Below are positions 50,939 to 60,570 of a stretch of 64,000 nt of DNA, one piece after another. Within the stretch, counting starts at the first letter, position 1; each line of letters begins with the position of its first letter. Origin of the DNA: an uncultured Ruminococcus sp. (GTDB lineage Bacteria > Bacillota > Clostridia > Oscillospirales > Ruminococcaceae); contig UQPZ01000006.1 in NCBI GenBank assembly GCA_900543145.1, positions 62,001 through 126,000 of the forward strand, given 5' to 3'. The notes beneath the pieces are model-generated. The model was given only the letters and a program-made list of their open reading frames with translations, did no database searches and was not told the DNA's origin. The position numbers were made by a program, and so were the translations under genes.

Positions 50939-51607
50939 ATGAGCAGGATAAAAGCGGTAGTATTTGATATGGACGGCGTTTTATTCGATACCGAAAGAAT
51001 GTATCTTGACGCATGGAAAATACTCGGCGCTGATAAAAACATCAGAGATATCGAGAATACTGCAAAAAAATGCATAGGATTAAGCGTAACCGATACTATA
51101 GCTTTGCTGAGGCTTACCTACGGTGAGGATTTTCCTGTTGAGAAATATCACGGTATTATAGATTCTATCGTTAAGGACAGGATAATTAACTGCGGTATGC
51201 CGATAAAAAAGGGTGCAAGGGAGATACTTGAATATCTTTACCGTATTGATTTTACCGTAGGACTTGCGTCGTCCACTAAATATTGTAAGATAATTGAGAA
51301 TCTGGAGCGTGCCGGACTGAGAAAGTATTTTAAGGTTATTATAGGCGGAGATATGATAGCGCACAGCAAGCCTGATCCTGAGATATATCTCGCTGTCTGC
51401 AGACAGCTCGGAATTGAGCCGTCTCAGGCTGCAGCTGTTGAGGACAGCAGAAACGGGTTATTATCAGCCAGACAGGCAGGAATGATACCGCTGCTTGTGC
51501 CGGATATTGTATCACCTACAGAGGCTATGCTTTCGATGTGTGAAGAATGTTTTGACAGTTTGGCGGAAGTAAAGACTTATCTTGAGAGGGAGATAAGCGG
51601 TATTTGA
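50939..51607 (+). CDS. HAD-superfamily phosphatase (beta-phosphoglucomutase-like)
   Basis: A 222-aa HAD hydrolase. Motif I is VFDMDGVLFDTE (nucleophile and acid Asp), motif II is LASST, motif III has the lysine in HSKPDPEIYL, and motif IV is AVEDSRNG. The helical cap between motifs I and II fits the subgroup of beta-phosphoglucomutase and phosphoglycolate phosphatase. A sugar phosphate is the likeliest substrate, not proven. AAAGGAGAGG precedes ATG 50939. Confidence 0.9.
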   Translation: MSRIKAVVFDMDGVLFDTERMYLDAWKILGADKNIRDIENTAKKCIGLSVTDTIALLRLTYGEDFPVEKYHGIIDSIVKDRIINCGMPIKKGAREILEYLYRIDFTVGLASSTKYCKIIENLERAGLRKYFKVIIGGDMIAHSKPDPEIYLAVCRQLGIEPSQAAAVEDSRNGLLSARQAGMIPLLVPDIVSPTEAMLSMCEECFDSLAEVKTYLEREISGI

Positions 51608-51640
51608 AAACACTGTATTTCTGTGAGATGAAATAAAAAT

Positions 51641-51682
51641 AAGCGGGATATCCGGTATAATTTTCTCCGGTATCCCGCTTTT
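51641..51682. terminator. bidirectional terminator between HAD and asnB genes
   Basis: AAGCGGGATA/TATCCCGCTT outer stem plus an inner CCGG/CCGG pairing, with a T tract after it. It serves two convergent genes. Confidence 0.85.
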
Positions 51683-51683
51683 G

Positions 51684-53531
51684 TTATATTGCAGCAACTG
51701 TTTCACTGCCGAAATAGACCTCATACCAAACGAGGAAAGTAAATACTGTCCAGATCTTTCTGGAATAATCGTAATGTCCTGCTTTATGCTCGTCAAGAAG
51801 CTCTACAAGCTTTTCTGTATTAAAGAACCTTTCGGCATTTGGCGATGTGAATTTTTTCTTGACAATATTATAGTATTTATCCTCCTTGAGCCATACTCTG
51901 ATAGGAACGGGGAAGCCCAGCTTTTTCTTATTTGCGGTCTGCGGAGGACAGGCTTTCAATGCGGCTATTCTCATAGCGTATTTTGTATTTTCCTTTGTTA
52001 CTCTGTGCTTTGTCGGTATCTGCTCTGCAAGCGCCATTACTTCTTTGTCAAGGAACGGTACGCGCAGCTCAAGCGAGTGAGCCATGCTCATTTTATCCGC
52101 TTTCAGCAGTATATCTCCCGTCATCCAGAGGTGCAGGTCAAGATACTGCATCTGAGTAACTTCGTCACTGTCCTTGCAGCGGTCGTAGAACGGCTTTGTA
52201 ATAGCTGTGGGTGCAGGAGCGGAGGTTTTTATCTTTAACAGCTCCTTACGTTCCTTTTCGGTAAACATATAGGCGTTGCCGATAAACCGCTCCTGAAGAT
52301 CCTGTGAACCTCTTATCAGGAAGTTTACTCCATGCTTATGGGGCAGGCGCTGTGCGACAGCTCCTATTCCGCGCCTGATAGGACGTGGAATCCTGTTATA
52401 TGCCGCCATATCGGCAGGGTTGTGATATATGTTATATCCTCCGAATATCTCGTCAGCGCCCTCGCCGCTCAGTACGACTTTAACCTTCTGCGAAGCAAGC
52501 TGACAAACAAAGAAAAGTGCAACAGCCGCAGGGTCGGCAAGAGGTTCGTCCATATGATACTGTATTTTGGCAAAATTACCCCAGTATTCCTCGGGGGAAA
52601 TAACCTTGGAGTTGTTTTCTTTATGTATATATTTTGAAAATTCCTTTGCGTAGCCTATTTCATTGTATTTTTCATCTTCACCGAAGCCTACGGTAAAGGT
52701 TTTGTCAACGTCTGCAACTGCTGCAACATAGCTTGAATCAACTCCGCTTGATAGGAATGAGCCGACCTCTACGTCCGCTATTTTATGCGCTTCGACGGAG
52801 TTTTTGAAGGTATCGCTGATTTTATCCACCCATTCGTCAAGATCGGGCTTGTTATCGGGAGTGAATTTTACTTCCCAATAACGCTTGACCTCCATTTTGC
52901 CGTCCTTATATATAAAGTAATGTGCGGCAGGGAGCTTATATACGTTTTTGAAAAAGGTTTCTGAGGTAGGTGAGTACTGGAAGGTAAGATAGTTTTCCAG
53001 TGCGGCTTCATTAAGCTCTTTTTTAAAGTGAGGGTGGTCAAGAAAGCTTTTTATCTCGCTGCCCCACATCAGCGTTTCTCCCATCTTTGCATAGTAAACG
53101 GGCTTTATTCCGAAGAAATCTCTGGCTCCGAATACCTGATCTTTATTTTTGTCAAAGATAACAAAGCCGAACATACCCCTTAGCTTATTCAGCATATCGG
53201 TTCCCCATTCCTCATAACTGTGAACGAGAACCTCAGTATCGGTATGAGTATAAAAGCTGTGTCCCTTTTCAAGCAGCTCGGCTCTTAGATCCTGGTAGTT
53301 GTATATTTCGCCGTTAAAGGTTATAACGATAGATCTGTCCTCGTTGAAAATAGGCTGGCTTCCTTTATCGGAAAGGTCTATTATCGAAAGCCTGCGGAAG
53401 CCCATAGCTACCTGCTCGTCAACATATTTTCCGTCGGAATCAGGTCCGCGGTGCCTTATCCTGTCCATCATTTTTCCTATAACGATCGATGCGTCGTTTA
53501 TTTTATTTGTAAAGCCAACAAAACCGCACAT
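51684..53531 (-). CDS. asnB: glutamine-hydrolysing asparagine synthetase
   Basis: A 615-aa enzyme making asparagine from aspartate, ATP and glutamine. The N-terminal glutaminase begins MCGFVGF with the catalytic Cys2, followed by RHRGPDS, FNGEIYNYQDLR and the TDTEVL motif. The synthetase domain has the ATP-binding SFLSSGVDSSYVAA and SGEGADEIFGGY. Length and motif order are those of the AsnB1 class. The gene stands alone between a terminator and its own promoter. Confidence 0.96.
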   Translation of the reverse strand: MCGFVGFTNKINDASIVIGKMMDRIRHRGPDSDGKYVDEQVAMGFRRLSIIDLSDKGSQPIFNEDRSIVITFNGEIYNYQDLRAELLEKGHSFYTHTDTEVLVHSYEEWGTDMLNKLRGMFGFVIFDKNKDQVFGARDFFGIKPVYYAKMGETLMWGSEIKSFLDHPHFKKELNEAALENYLTFQYSPTSETFFKNVYKLPAAHYFIYKDGKMEVKRYWEVKFTPDNKPDLDEWVDKISDTFKNSVEAHKIADVEVGSFLSSGVDSSYVAAVADVDKTFTVGFGEDEKYNEIGYAKEFSKYIHKENNSKVISPEEYWGNFAKIQYHMDEPLADPAAVALFFVCQLASQKVKVVLSGEGADEIFGGYNIYHNPADMAAYNRIPRPIRRGIGAVAQRLPHKHGVNFLIRGSQDLQERFIGNAYMFTEKERKELLKIKTSAPAPTAITKPFYDRCKDSDEVTQMQYLDLHLWMTGDILLKADKMSMAHSLELRVPFLDKEVMALAEQIPTKHRVTKENTKYAMRIAALKACPPQTANKKKLGFPVPIRVWLKEDKYYNIVKKKFTSPNAERFFNTEKLVELLDEHKAGHYDYSRKIWTVFTFLVWYEVYFGSETVAAI

Positions 53532-53619
53532 AAAATAGCCTCATTTCTTTAGTAATCGTTAAAAAAGCATAACGCTGCATTATTTACCGCACAATTATCG
53601 CCGTACGGCTATCTATATA

Positions 53620-53648
53620 ATTATACATCAATTTCCCTGGTTTTGCAA
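53620..53648 (-). promoter_or_regulatory. asnB promoter
   Basis: On the reverse strand TTGCAA (53643-53648), 17 bp, TATAAT (53620-53625). Confidence 0.65.
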
Positions 53649-53712
53649 TAGTATATATTTAAATTTTAAGTAAGCCTCTGTCGGATAAAAAGGAACAAAA
53701 TAAAAATTTCTA

Positions 53713-53741
53713 TTGCAAGACGGCGGAAAATAAGCTATAAT
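53713..53741 (+). promoter_or_regulatory. promoter of the 70-aa membrane protein gene
   Basis: TTGCAA (53713-53718), 17 bp, TATAAT (53736-53741). Confidence 0.7.
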
Positions 53742-53819
53742 ATATATTAGAGAAAAAACCGTATTTTTGTTACTGATTTTATACGGCAAAAAGCAAATTA
53801 GTTGAAAGGCGCTGATTTT

Positions 53820-54032
53820 ATGAGCGAGGAAAATAACAATAAGACAAAAAGGTTCAGATACCGTATAGATATTCTGCTCATAGTAAGTTTGTTTATAGTT
53901 CTGATAACCTTCTGTGCATATATGATGAATACGGATCTTGAAGAAACGCTTGAAAGTCAGCGTGGTACAGAGATAGTAACTCATGATTACACCTATGAAG
54001 ATTCGTCTGAAGGCTCAGCGGACAGCGATTAA
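53820..54032 (+). CDS. small single-pass membrane protein
   Basis: A 70-aa protein: a charged cytoplasmic start (SEENNNKTKRFRYR), one transmembrane helix (about 17-37) and an acidic, Ser-rich extracellular tail (EDSSEGSADSD). ATG 53820 is chosen because AAAGGCG lies 9 bp upstream. It has its own promoter and terminator. No family is recognised. Confidence 0.72.
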   Translation: MSEENNNKTKRFRYRIDILLIVSLFIVLITFCAYMMNTDLEETLESQRGTEIVTHDYTYEDSSEGSADSD

Positions 54033-54037
54033 ATTCA

Positions 54038-54069
54038 GCCCCCTGTTTTATTTGTAACAGGGGGCTTCT
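54038..54069. terminator. terminator between the small membrane gene and nrdG
   Basis: CCCCTGTT/AACAGGGG stem with an 8-nt loop and a T-rich tail on the plus strand. Confidence 0.75.
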
Positions 54070-54097
54070 TTATAGATTATGAAGTTATAAGCATAGT

Positions 54098-54613
54098 TTA
54101 TTCTTCCTGTGCAGTAACGGCTTTTCCACATTCCAGAGATTTTTTAACGTCTATAAACCTTTGATTTGCACTGCCGCGGAATTTAAGTTCAAGACTTTTC
54201 TGTTCGAGGATAAACGGGCCGTCTATCAGATAATCCACCTCTTTAAGCAGTTCCATGTATCCGTTATCATCATTTGAATTTTCAATAAGATACTCAAAGG
54301 TATATCCGGTGTATGCAATAACGTTAAGGGTGTTTCCCTTAAACCTGTGTATTTTCCCAGCAAGCTCGGCTAACGGTCTGCATTGGCAGAACGGCTCGCC
54401 TCCGCTGAGAGTTATTCCGTCCAGCATAGGATTTGCGGTAACCCGTTTATATATTTCATCAGTATCTGTTATACTTCCTCCGTTAAAATCGTGCGTCTGC
54501 GGATTGTGGCAGCCGGGACAGCCGTGAGGACAGCCCTGTGTAAATACGGTAAATCGTATTCCCGGGCCGTCAACGATAGAATCTTCCGCAAAGCCTGCTA
54601 TTTTTAGTTTCAT
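54098..54613 (-). CDS. nrdG: anaerobic ribonucleotide reductase-activating protein (radical SAM)
   Basis: A 171-aa radical-SAM activase that makes the glycyl radical on NrdD. The cluster motif CPHGCPGC (CxxxCxxC) is at about residues 29-36, and GFAEDSIVDGPGIRFTVFTQG is the family opening. GITLSGGEPFCQ follows as the SAM-binding GGE. It lies 150 bp after nrdD, separated by a hairpin that could set its level relative to nrdD. Confidence 0.96.
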   Translation of the reverse strand: MKLKIAGFAEDSIVDGPGIRFTVFTQGCPHGCPGCHNPQTHDFNGGSITDTDEIYKRVTANPMLDGITLSGGEPFCQCRPLAELAGKIHRFKGNTLNVIAYTGYTFEYLIENSNDDNGYMELLKEVDYLIDGPFILEQKSLELKFRGSANQRFIDVKKSLECGKAVTAQEE

Positions 54614-54712
54614 TTCTTTGTTATCCTTTCATATTTTTCAGCGTCATTCAGCAGGGCCTATCAAAATAAAGTTGAGGCTCTGCTTTATATGGTCATGCCT
54701 GTATGATAAATA

Positions 54713-54742
54713 AGGACGGATCTAAAGCAATCCGTCCGTTTT
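54713..54742. terminator. hairpin between nrdD and nrdG
   Basis: GGACGGAT/ATCCGTCC with an 8-nt loop. The T run is strong on the plus strand (GTTTTTTAT) and weak on the reverse strand, so for nrdDG it is likely only a partial terminator. Confidence 0.6.
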
Positions 54743-54762
54743 TTATTCTGTTTTAGCTTTTA

Positions 54763-57018
54763 TCAGCAGCAGCCGGAGGTCTTTATCCTCTGTATTCTTT
54801 CCTTGCATATCTTGGAATGTTCGGCTTCGCTTCTTCCGCACATCGGGCATTTATCGCCTATGATTCCTGTATAGCCGCAGACAGGGTCGCGGTCGACAGG
54901 GTGATTTATAGCGCCGTAACCTATACCCTGCTCCTTCATGCAGCGGATAACTTTTTCAAATGCAGAAAGATTGGTTGACGGATCTCCGTCAAGCTCAATA
55001 TAGCTGATATGACCGGCATTTGTAAGTGCGTGATAAGGTGCTTCGATCTTTATCTTTTCAAAGGCGCTGATATTATAATAAACCGGAACGTGGAATGAGT
55101 TTGTATAGTAATCCTTGTCGGTAACTCCGGCGATCTCACCGTAGCGTTTTTTGTCTATTCTTACAAATCTTCCCGAAAGCCCCTCGGCGGGAGTTGCAAG
55201 CAGTGAGAAATTAAGACCTGTACGCTTTGTTTCCTCGTCCATTCTTTCACGCATATGAGTTACTATTTCAAGTCCAAGCTCTCTGGCTTCCTCAGATTCA
55301 CCGTGGTGTTTGCCGATAAGCGATTTAAGAGTTTCAGCAAGTCCGATAAAGCCGACTGACAGTGTTCCGTGCTTCAGTACCTCGGCTACGTCGTCGTTTA
55401 TGCTGAGCTTTTCGGAGTCTATCCATACTCCCTGTCCCATAAGGAACGGATAGTTTTTGACCTTTTTGGAGCATTGTATCCTGAATCTGTGCATAAGCTG
55501 TTCAATACACAGCTCCATCATTTCGTCAAGTCCATCAAAGAATGCGCCTATATTTCCCTGAGCTTTAATTGCAAGACGAGGCAGATTTATAGATGTAAAG
55601 GAAAGGTTTCCTCTTCCGGTCACGATTTCTCTTGAAGGGTCGTATGCGTTGCCGATAACTCTGGTTCGGCAGCCCATATAAGCGATTTCCGTATCGGGAT
55701 TGCCTGGCTTGTAATACTGGAGGTTAAACGGAGCGTCGATAAACGAGAAATTGGGGAAAAGACGCTTAGCAGATACTCTGCACGCAAGCTTGAACAGGTC
55801 ATAGTTGGGGTCAGTAGGGTTATAATTCACGCCGTCCTTTACCTTGAATATATGTATTGGGAAAATAGGCGTTTCACCGTTGCCAAGTCCGGCCTCCTGA
55901 GCAAGCAGGACGTTCTTTATTACCATTCTTCCCTCAATAGAGGTATCCGTTCCGTAATTGATAGATGAAAACGGAGTCTGAGCGCCGGCTCTTGAATTCA
56001 TGGTGTTAAGGTTATGGATAAGAGCCTCCATTGACTGGTAGGTCGCTCTGTCGGTTTCTTTGACGGACGATTTAAAAGCAAAGCTTTGTATTTTCTTGAC
56101 CGTAGCAGCGTCGGCAAACGCCGTCAGCAGTTCTGCCTCAGCCTCCTGATAGCCGTTGTCGTTTGCAAGAGTAGGAAAAAGTCCCTTTTCGTTTTCAAGC
56201 TTATCAGCAAGCTTTCTTGAGATCTCATAGCTGTCGGTTACACCTGCCATAAGAGAAAGAGCCCGGTGAATATTGTCACGGTAACGGTGGCGGAAGGTTT
56301 TCTTTACTCCTTCTGCCATATCAAAATCAAATTTAGGGATAGACTGTCCGCCGTGCTGATCGTTCTGGTTGGACTGTATAGCAATACAGGCAAGTGCGGC
56401 GTAGCTTGATATATCGTTAGGAGTTCTGAGATAGCCGTGACCTGTAGAGAAGCCCTTATTAAAAAGCTTTGTCAGATCGATCTGGGTGCAGGTCGTAGTA
56501 AGGGTATAGAAATCAAGGTCATGGATATGAATATCGCCTTCCGCATGAGCCTTTGCGTGCTTAGGATCAAGCACATACATTTCATAGAATTCCTTTGCGC
56601 CTGCGGAGCCGTATTTGAGCATTGTGCCCATTGCCGTATCTCCGTCAATATTGGCGTTTTCACGCTTCAGATCCATTTCCTTTGCCGGCTTGAAAGTAAG
56701 ATCCTCATAAACCTTCATAAGACGGGTATTCATCTCTCTGGCTCTGGTTCTGGTAGACCTATAAAGAATATATGCTTTTGCAGTAGCGGCGTGGCCTTCT
56801 TCAATAAGAACCTTTTCTACGCAGTCCTGAATCTCCTCAACCGTCGGTGAAGTAAGATTCATTCCCATAAGCATATCCGCAACCTTGCCGGCAAGCTCCA
56901 AAGCCTCTTCGTAATTGCTGCCGCCTACCGACTGCGCAGCCTTATATATAGCTCCGGCAATCTTTTCTATATTAAACGTTACGTTTCTGCCGTCCCTTTT
57001 CTTGATCTTGATTATCAT
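54763..57018 (-). CDS. nrdD: anaerobic ribonucleoside-triphosphate reductase
   Basis: A 751-aa oxygen-sensitive class III reductase supplying deoxynucleotides. An ATP-cone regulatory domain is at residues 1-95 (IKKRDGRNVTFNIEKIAGAIYKA). The catalytic body follows, then the C-terminal part with VCGYTGIIG (likely glycyl-radical site) and the zinc cysteines (CPMCG, then the terminal SGCC). Together with nrdG it is the only ribonucleotide reductase in the window and points to strict anaerobic growth. Confidence 0.96.
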   Translation of the reverse strand: MIIKIKKRDGRNVTFNIEKIAGAIYKAAQSVGGSNYEEALELAGKVADMLMGMNLTSPTVEEIQDCVEKVLIEEGHAATAKAYILYRSTRTRAREMNTRLMKVYEDLTFKPAKEMDLKRENANIDGDTAMGTMLKYGSAGAKEFYEMYVLDPKHAKAHAEGDIHIHDLDFYTLTTTCTQIDLTKLFNKGFSTGHGYLRTPNDISSYAALACIAIQSNQNDQHGGQSIPKFDFDMAEGVKKTFRHRYRDNIHRALSLMAGVTDSYEISRKLADKLENEKGLFPTLANDNGYQEAEAELLTAFADAATVKKIQSFAFKSSVKETDRATYQSMEALIHNLNTMNSRAGAQTPFSSINYGTDTSIEGRMVIKNVLLAQEAGLGNGETPIFPIHIFKVKDGVNYNPTDPNYDLFKLACRVSAKRLFPNFSFIDAPFNLQYYKPGNPDTEIAYMGCRTRVIGNAYDPSREIVTGRGNLSFTSINLPRLAIKAQGNIGAFFDGLDEMMELCIEQLMHRFRIQCSKKVKNYPFLMGQGVWIDSEKLSINDDVAEVLKHGTLSVGFIGLAETLKSLIGKHHGESEEARELGLEIVTHMRERMDEETKRTGLNFSLLATPAEGLSGRFVRIDKKRYGEIAGVTDKDYYTNSFHVPVYYNISAFEKIKIEAPYHALTNAGHISYIELDGDPSTNLSAFEKVIRCMKEQGIGYGAINHPVDRDPVCGYTGIIGDKCPMCGRSEAEHSKICKERIQRIKTSGCC

Positions 57019-57591
57019 ATTCCCTTACCTCCGTATATATAATAGATTCGTCACAGCATTTTTATTGTTCGGTTGATTTAACCATTTAATATTATAAGCT
57101 TGATGACAACCACAATATCTTGTGGTCTTTGAACTGCCATAAACAAGTATATAGTATTCTTGACTTATTGTCAAGTGGATAAGTGCCAAAAAAAACGACA
57201 TACTTTTGTATACACTGCACAAAGCTTGCCTTGGGGAAATTTACCTCTTGATTCAGAATGATTGTTACAGAGGCTGTGTAAAGCTCAGCTGCTTTACAAA
57301 ATAATTGTCCGAATATTTCTTGTAAAACTATTGGACTTTACAGCATAAAAGGCTTATACAAAATACTTTGCCGTTTTATAAGGAATCTATTAGTGTAAAT
57401 ATATACTAAGAATACACCCCTTTTTTAATCTGATTTTTTGTACAGGTAATATATACGGTGAAAAAATCAATGTATGTAAAGCTTGATAGCTTTACAAATA
57501 GCACAACTATTCCAATTTTCATATATGGCATATCAATAATTACACATGATAGCTCTCGTTATAAATTTTAATGTCACATATAAAGACCGTC
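57019..57591. promoter_or_regulatory. nrdD promoter with NrdR-like boxes, and upstream intergenic region
   Basis: Reverse-strand promoter TTGACA (57169-57174), 17 bp, TATACT (57146-57151). The palindrome ACCACAATATCTTGTGGT (57109-57126) and an imperfect box over the -10 (ACAAGTATATAGTATT, 57143-57158), with centres about three helix turns apart, look like a paired NrdR site. Further out (57241-57591) no gene is seen, but two hairpins of the same kind occur, TGTAAAGC-N6-GCTTTACA at 57277-57298 and 57475-57496. Confidence 0.6.
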
Positions 57592-57625
57592 CCCCCGAAC
57601 TTGCCGGAAAATGGAACGGTCTTTT
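57592..57625 (-). terminator. terminator of the P-type ATPase gene
   Basis: AAAGACCGT/ACGGTCTTT stem with a long loop, 18 bp past the gene end, and a T-rich tail. Confidence 0.7.
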
Positions 57626-57642
57626 ATATTATCCGATTGAAT

Positions 57643-60324
57643 TTATGATTTGTAGGTTTTGCGTGAAAGCTTTCCTGCTATTCCTGCTATAATAGGTATT
57701 GCTGCGGCGAAGCCGACTGAAATCAGCCAGCCAGAAGCTCCGAGGGGAGCAATTGCGAATATTTTTCCGAGAAATGGAATAAACATACAGCCTCCAAGAC
57801 AAAGCAGGGATATAAGAACTGAAAAGATAAGGAACGGATTGGAGAAGTATGGTACAGAGAAGAGGGTTTTTTCTTCGCTCTTGCATTCAAAAACATGAAT
57901 AAGCTGAGAAAGAATAAGCGTTACAAGAGCGCCGGTCCTGGCAGCGTCCAAAGTACAGCCGGCTTTCAGCAAGCAGGTAAATGCGGCAAGAGTACACAAG
58001 CCTATCAGAATTCCCCTGATTATTATACGTGAGAGAAGTCCGCCGCTGAAAAAGCTGTCGTTTTCTTTCCTCGGGGGTTTTTTCATAACTGATCTTTCGG
58101 ACGGTTCAAGACCCAGTGCGACGGCGGGAAGTCCGTCGGTAACAAGATTTACAAGCAGTATCTGAGCCGGAAGAAGCACCAGCGGAAGTCCCATTATTAT
58201 ACCTCCCAGCATAGTAAGGACCTCGCCTATATTGCATGAAATAAGATAGCGCACAAATTTTCTTATATTCTGATAAATAGTGCGTCCCTCTTCTACTGCG
58301 CTTACAAGAGTAGCGAAATTATCGTCCATAAGAATACAGTCCGCCGCCTGTTTAGTAACGTCAGTACCGGAGATACCCATTGAAACTCCGATAGAGGCTT
58401 CCTTTACAGCCGGGGCGTCGTTAACTCCGTCTCCTGTCATTGCGCAGACATGACCCTTGTCTTTGAAGGCTTTGATTATTCTGAGCTTATGAGCGGGAGT
58501 TACTCTGGCGAATACCGCAGTTTTTTCTGCGGCGTCTGACAGCTGGTCATCTGACATTCTGTCCAGCTCATCTCCTGTAAACGCCAGATCGCCTTCTCTC
58601 ATTATTCCGACTTCCTTAGCCACCGCACAGGCTGTAAGCTTATGGTCGCCGGTTATCATAACCGTTTTTATTCCCGCCTTTTCGCATTCTCTGACCGCTT
58701 TTTTTGCTTCCGGACGTGGCGGGTCGGCAAGTCCCATAAGTCCGAGGAATATAGTCTTTCCTCGGTATATCTTTGAGAACGCCATTACTCTCAGTCCGTT
58801 TGACGCCATTTCATCGTTTTTTCGGAGTACGGCGGCTTTTTCCTGAGCAGTAAGGGTATTGAGATTCCCTTCAGAATCCGATATTACAAATTCACATTCT
58901 TTTATTATTACGTCCGGCGCGCCTTTTTTGTAAATATATTTTTCTCCGGAATGATCCGTACAGGTTACAGACATAAAGCGGGTCTCGCTGTCAAAAGGCT
59001 GTTCGTCGATACGCTTGAGCTGAAAGCCTGCGACATCTATTCCGCAGCGTGCGCAGGCGGAAAGAATAGCGGCTTCGGTCGGATCTCCTTCCGCTGAAAA
59101 TCTGCTGAATACTCTGCCCTGCCTGTTCCGCTTATCATATGACGGGGCTTTTGCCATCTGTGCATTATTGCAGGCTGTTCCGCAAATAAAAAGCTCGCTT
59201 AAAACGTGGCTGTCCCAAGCCATAAGCTTCTGACCGTCGGGAGTAAATACGCCCTGTGATTCGCTGTCTGCGCCCAGAGTAAATTCCTCTGTCCTTTCGC
59301 CGGCGGTAAATATCTTTTTGACCGTCATTCTGTTCATTGTGACTGTTCCGGTCTTATCAGTGCAGATAACTGTAGCGCAGCCCAGTGTTTCTACTGAATG
59401 AAGTCTGTGGACGAGAGCATTCCTTTTCAGCATTTTCCTTACGGCAATCGCAAGAGCAATAGTGACCGCAGCGGGAAGTCCCTCGGGAATTGCGGCAATT
59501 GCAATTGATATACCCGTCATAAGCATATCGAATACTGGCTCGCCTCTTATTACTCCTGCGGCGAATACAAGTATACATACTCCAAGGCATATCAGCGCCA
59601 GAGTTCTTCCCAGTTCTCCAAGCTTTTTCTGTAGAGGAGTAGGGTCGCTGTCAATGCTTTCCAGCATTTTTGAAACACGTCCCATCTGGGTAAGACTTCC
59701 TGTTGCGGTTATTTCTATCTCGGCGTTGCCTTTGGTGCAGACTGTTCCCATATAGGCTATATAAGGAAGATTCAGCGAAGTAAACTCCCGTTCTCCGAAG
59801 TGAGCGCGTTTTTCAGCGGGAACGGCTTCTCCCGTAAGTATTGATTCGTCGCAGGTAAAGCTTCTGCAGTTAACTATTATGCCGTCGGCAGGGATCCTGT
59901 CACCTGCTTCAATAACAGCGGTATCTCCGGGAACGAGCTTCGACGCGGGAATTACCTCAAGCCGTCCGTTACGATACACTCTGGCGGTAGGAGCAGTCAT
60001 TTCCTCCAGTTTTTCAAGGGTCTTTTCACACCGATATTCCTGTATAAATCCCAGTACCGCATTTACGATAACTATTATCATTATAGGTACGGCGTCGGTA
60101 TATTCCCCCAGCAATACGGATATGACGGTTGCGATAAGCAGAATCATGACCATTATGTCGTGAAACTGGTTTGCAAATATTTTCAGTGCGCTGCTTTTCT
60201 TTTTTGCGGCAAGCCGGTTTTCACCGTTTATCTCCAGCAGTCTTTCAGCCTCCTGCTGAGACAGTCCCTTCGGCTTATCCGGCGCGGCTTCGGACAGCGC
60301 CTTTTTTTCCAGAACCTCAAGCAT
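57643..60324 (-). CDS. P-type calcium-transporting ATPase
   Basis: An 893-aa P2-type cation pump, most like bacterial SERCA/PMCA Ca2+ ATPases. It has the N-terminal cation ATPase domain (QQEAERLLEINGENRL), actuator motif DESILTGEAVP, the transmembrane ion site PEGLPAAVTIALAIAV, phosphorylation site CTDKTGTVTMN, hinge TGDGVNDAPAVKEASIG and a C-terminal group of helices. About ten transmembrane segments are visible. It exports Ca2+ from the cytoplasm; Mn2+ is an alternative. Transcribed alone. Confidence 0.92.
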   Translation of the reverse strand: MLEVLEKKALSEAAPDKPKGLSQQEAERLLEINGENRLAAKKKSSALKIFANQFHDIMVMILLIATVISVLLGEYTDAVPIMIIVIVNAVLGFIQEYRCEKTLEKLEEMTAPTARVYRNGRLEVIPASKLVPGDTAVIEAGDRIPADGIIVNCRSFTCDESILTGEAVPAEKRAHFGEREFTSLNLPYIAYMGTVCTKGNAEIEITATGSLTQMGRVSKMLESIDSDPTPLQKKLGELGRTLALICLGVCILVFAAGVIRGEPVFDMLMTGISIAIAAIPEGLPAAVTIALAIAVRKMLKRNALVHRLHSVETLGCATVICTDKTGTVTMNRMTVKKIFTAGERTEEFTLGADSESQGVFTPDGQKLMAWDSHVLSELFICGTACNNAQMAKAPSYDKRNRQGRVFSRFSAEGDPTEAAILSACARCGIDVAGFQLKRIDEQPFDSETRFMSVTCTDHSGEKYIYKKGAPDVIIKECEFVISDSEGNLNTLTAQEKAAVLRKNDEMASNGLRVMAFSKIYRGKTIFLGLMGLADPPRPEAKKAVRECEKAGIKTVMITGDHKLTACAVAKEVGIMREGDLAFTGDELDRMSDDQLSDAAEKTAVFARVTPAHKLRIIKAFKDKGHVCAMTGDGVNDAPAVKEASIGVSMGISGTDVTKQAADCILMDDNFATLVSAVEEGRTIYQNIRKFVRYLISCNIGEVLTMLGGIIMGLPLVLLPAQILLVNLVTDGLPAVALGLEPSERSVMKKPPRKENDSFFSGGLLSRIIIRGILIGLCTLAAFTCLLKAGCTLDAARTGALVTLILSQLIHVFECKSEEKTLFSVPYFSNPFLIFSVLISLLCLGGCMFIPFLGKIFAIAPLGASGWLISVGFAAAIPIIAGIAGKLSRKTYKS

Positions 60325-60483
60325 TTTATCGGCTCTCCTTTCGTTTTCACAGTTTTTTTATGACAGATTGTCCGTATAGTTAATTGTATTCCGTGATTCA
60401 AAAGATATGACAGAAGGAAGAGCGTTAAAAGATATGCCAACTGGCAGCTGCTGAGAGTTTTGCGGCGTATTTATGCGTTTTGC

Positions 60484-60512
60484 TTGACAATTAACATAAA
60501 ATGTAGTAAAAT
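60484..60512 (+). promoter_or_regulatory. citrate synthase promoter
   Basis: TTGACA (60484-60489), 17 bp, TAAAAT (60507-60512), with a leader of about 50 nt before ATG 60571. Confidence 0.75.
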
Positions 60513-60570
60513 AAATATGTTAGCCTGCTGTTAGTTCAACGAATTTTTTATGAAAGCGAGATGAAAGATC

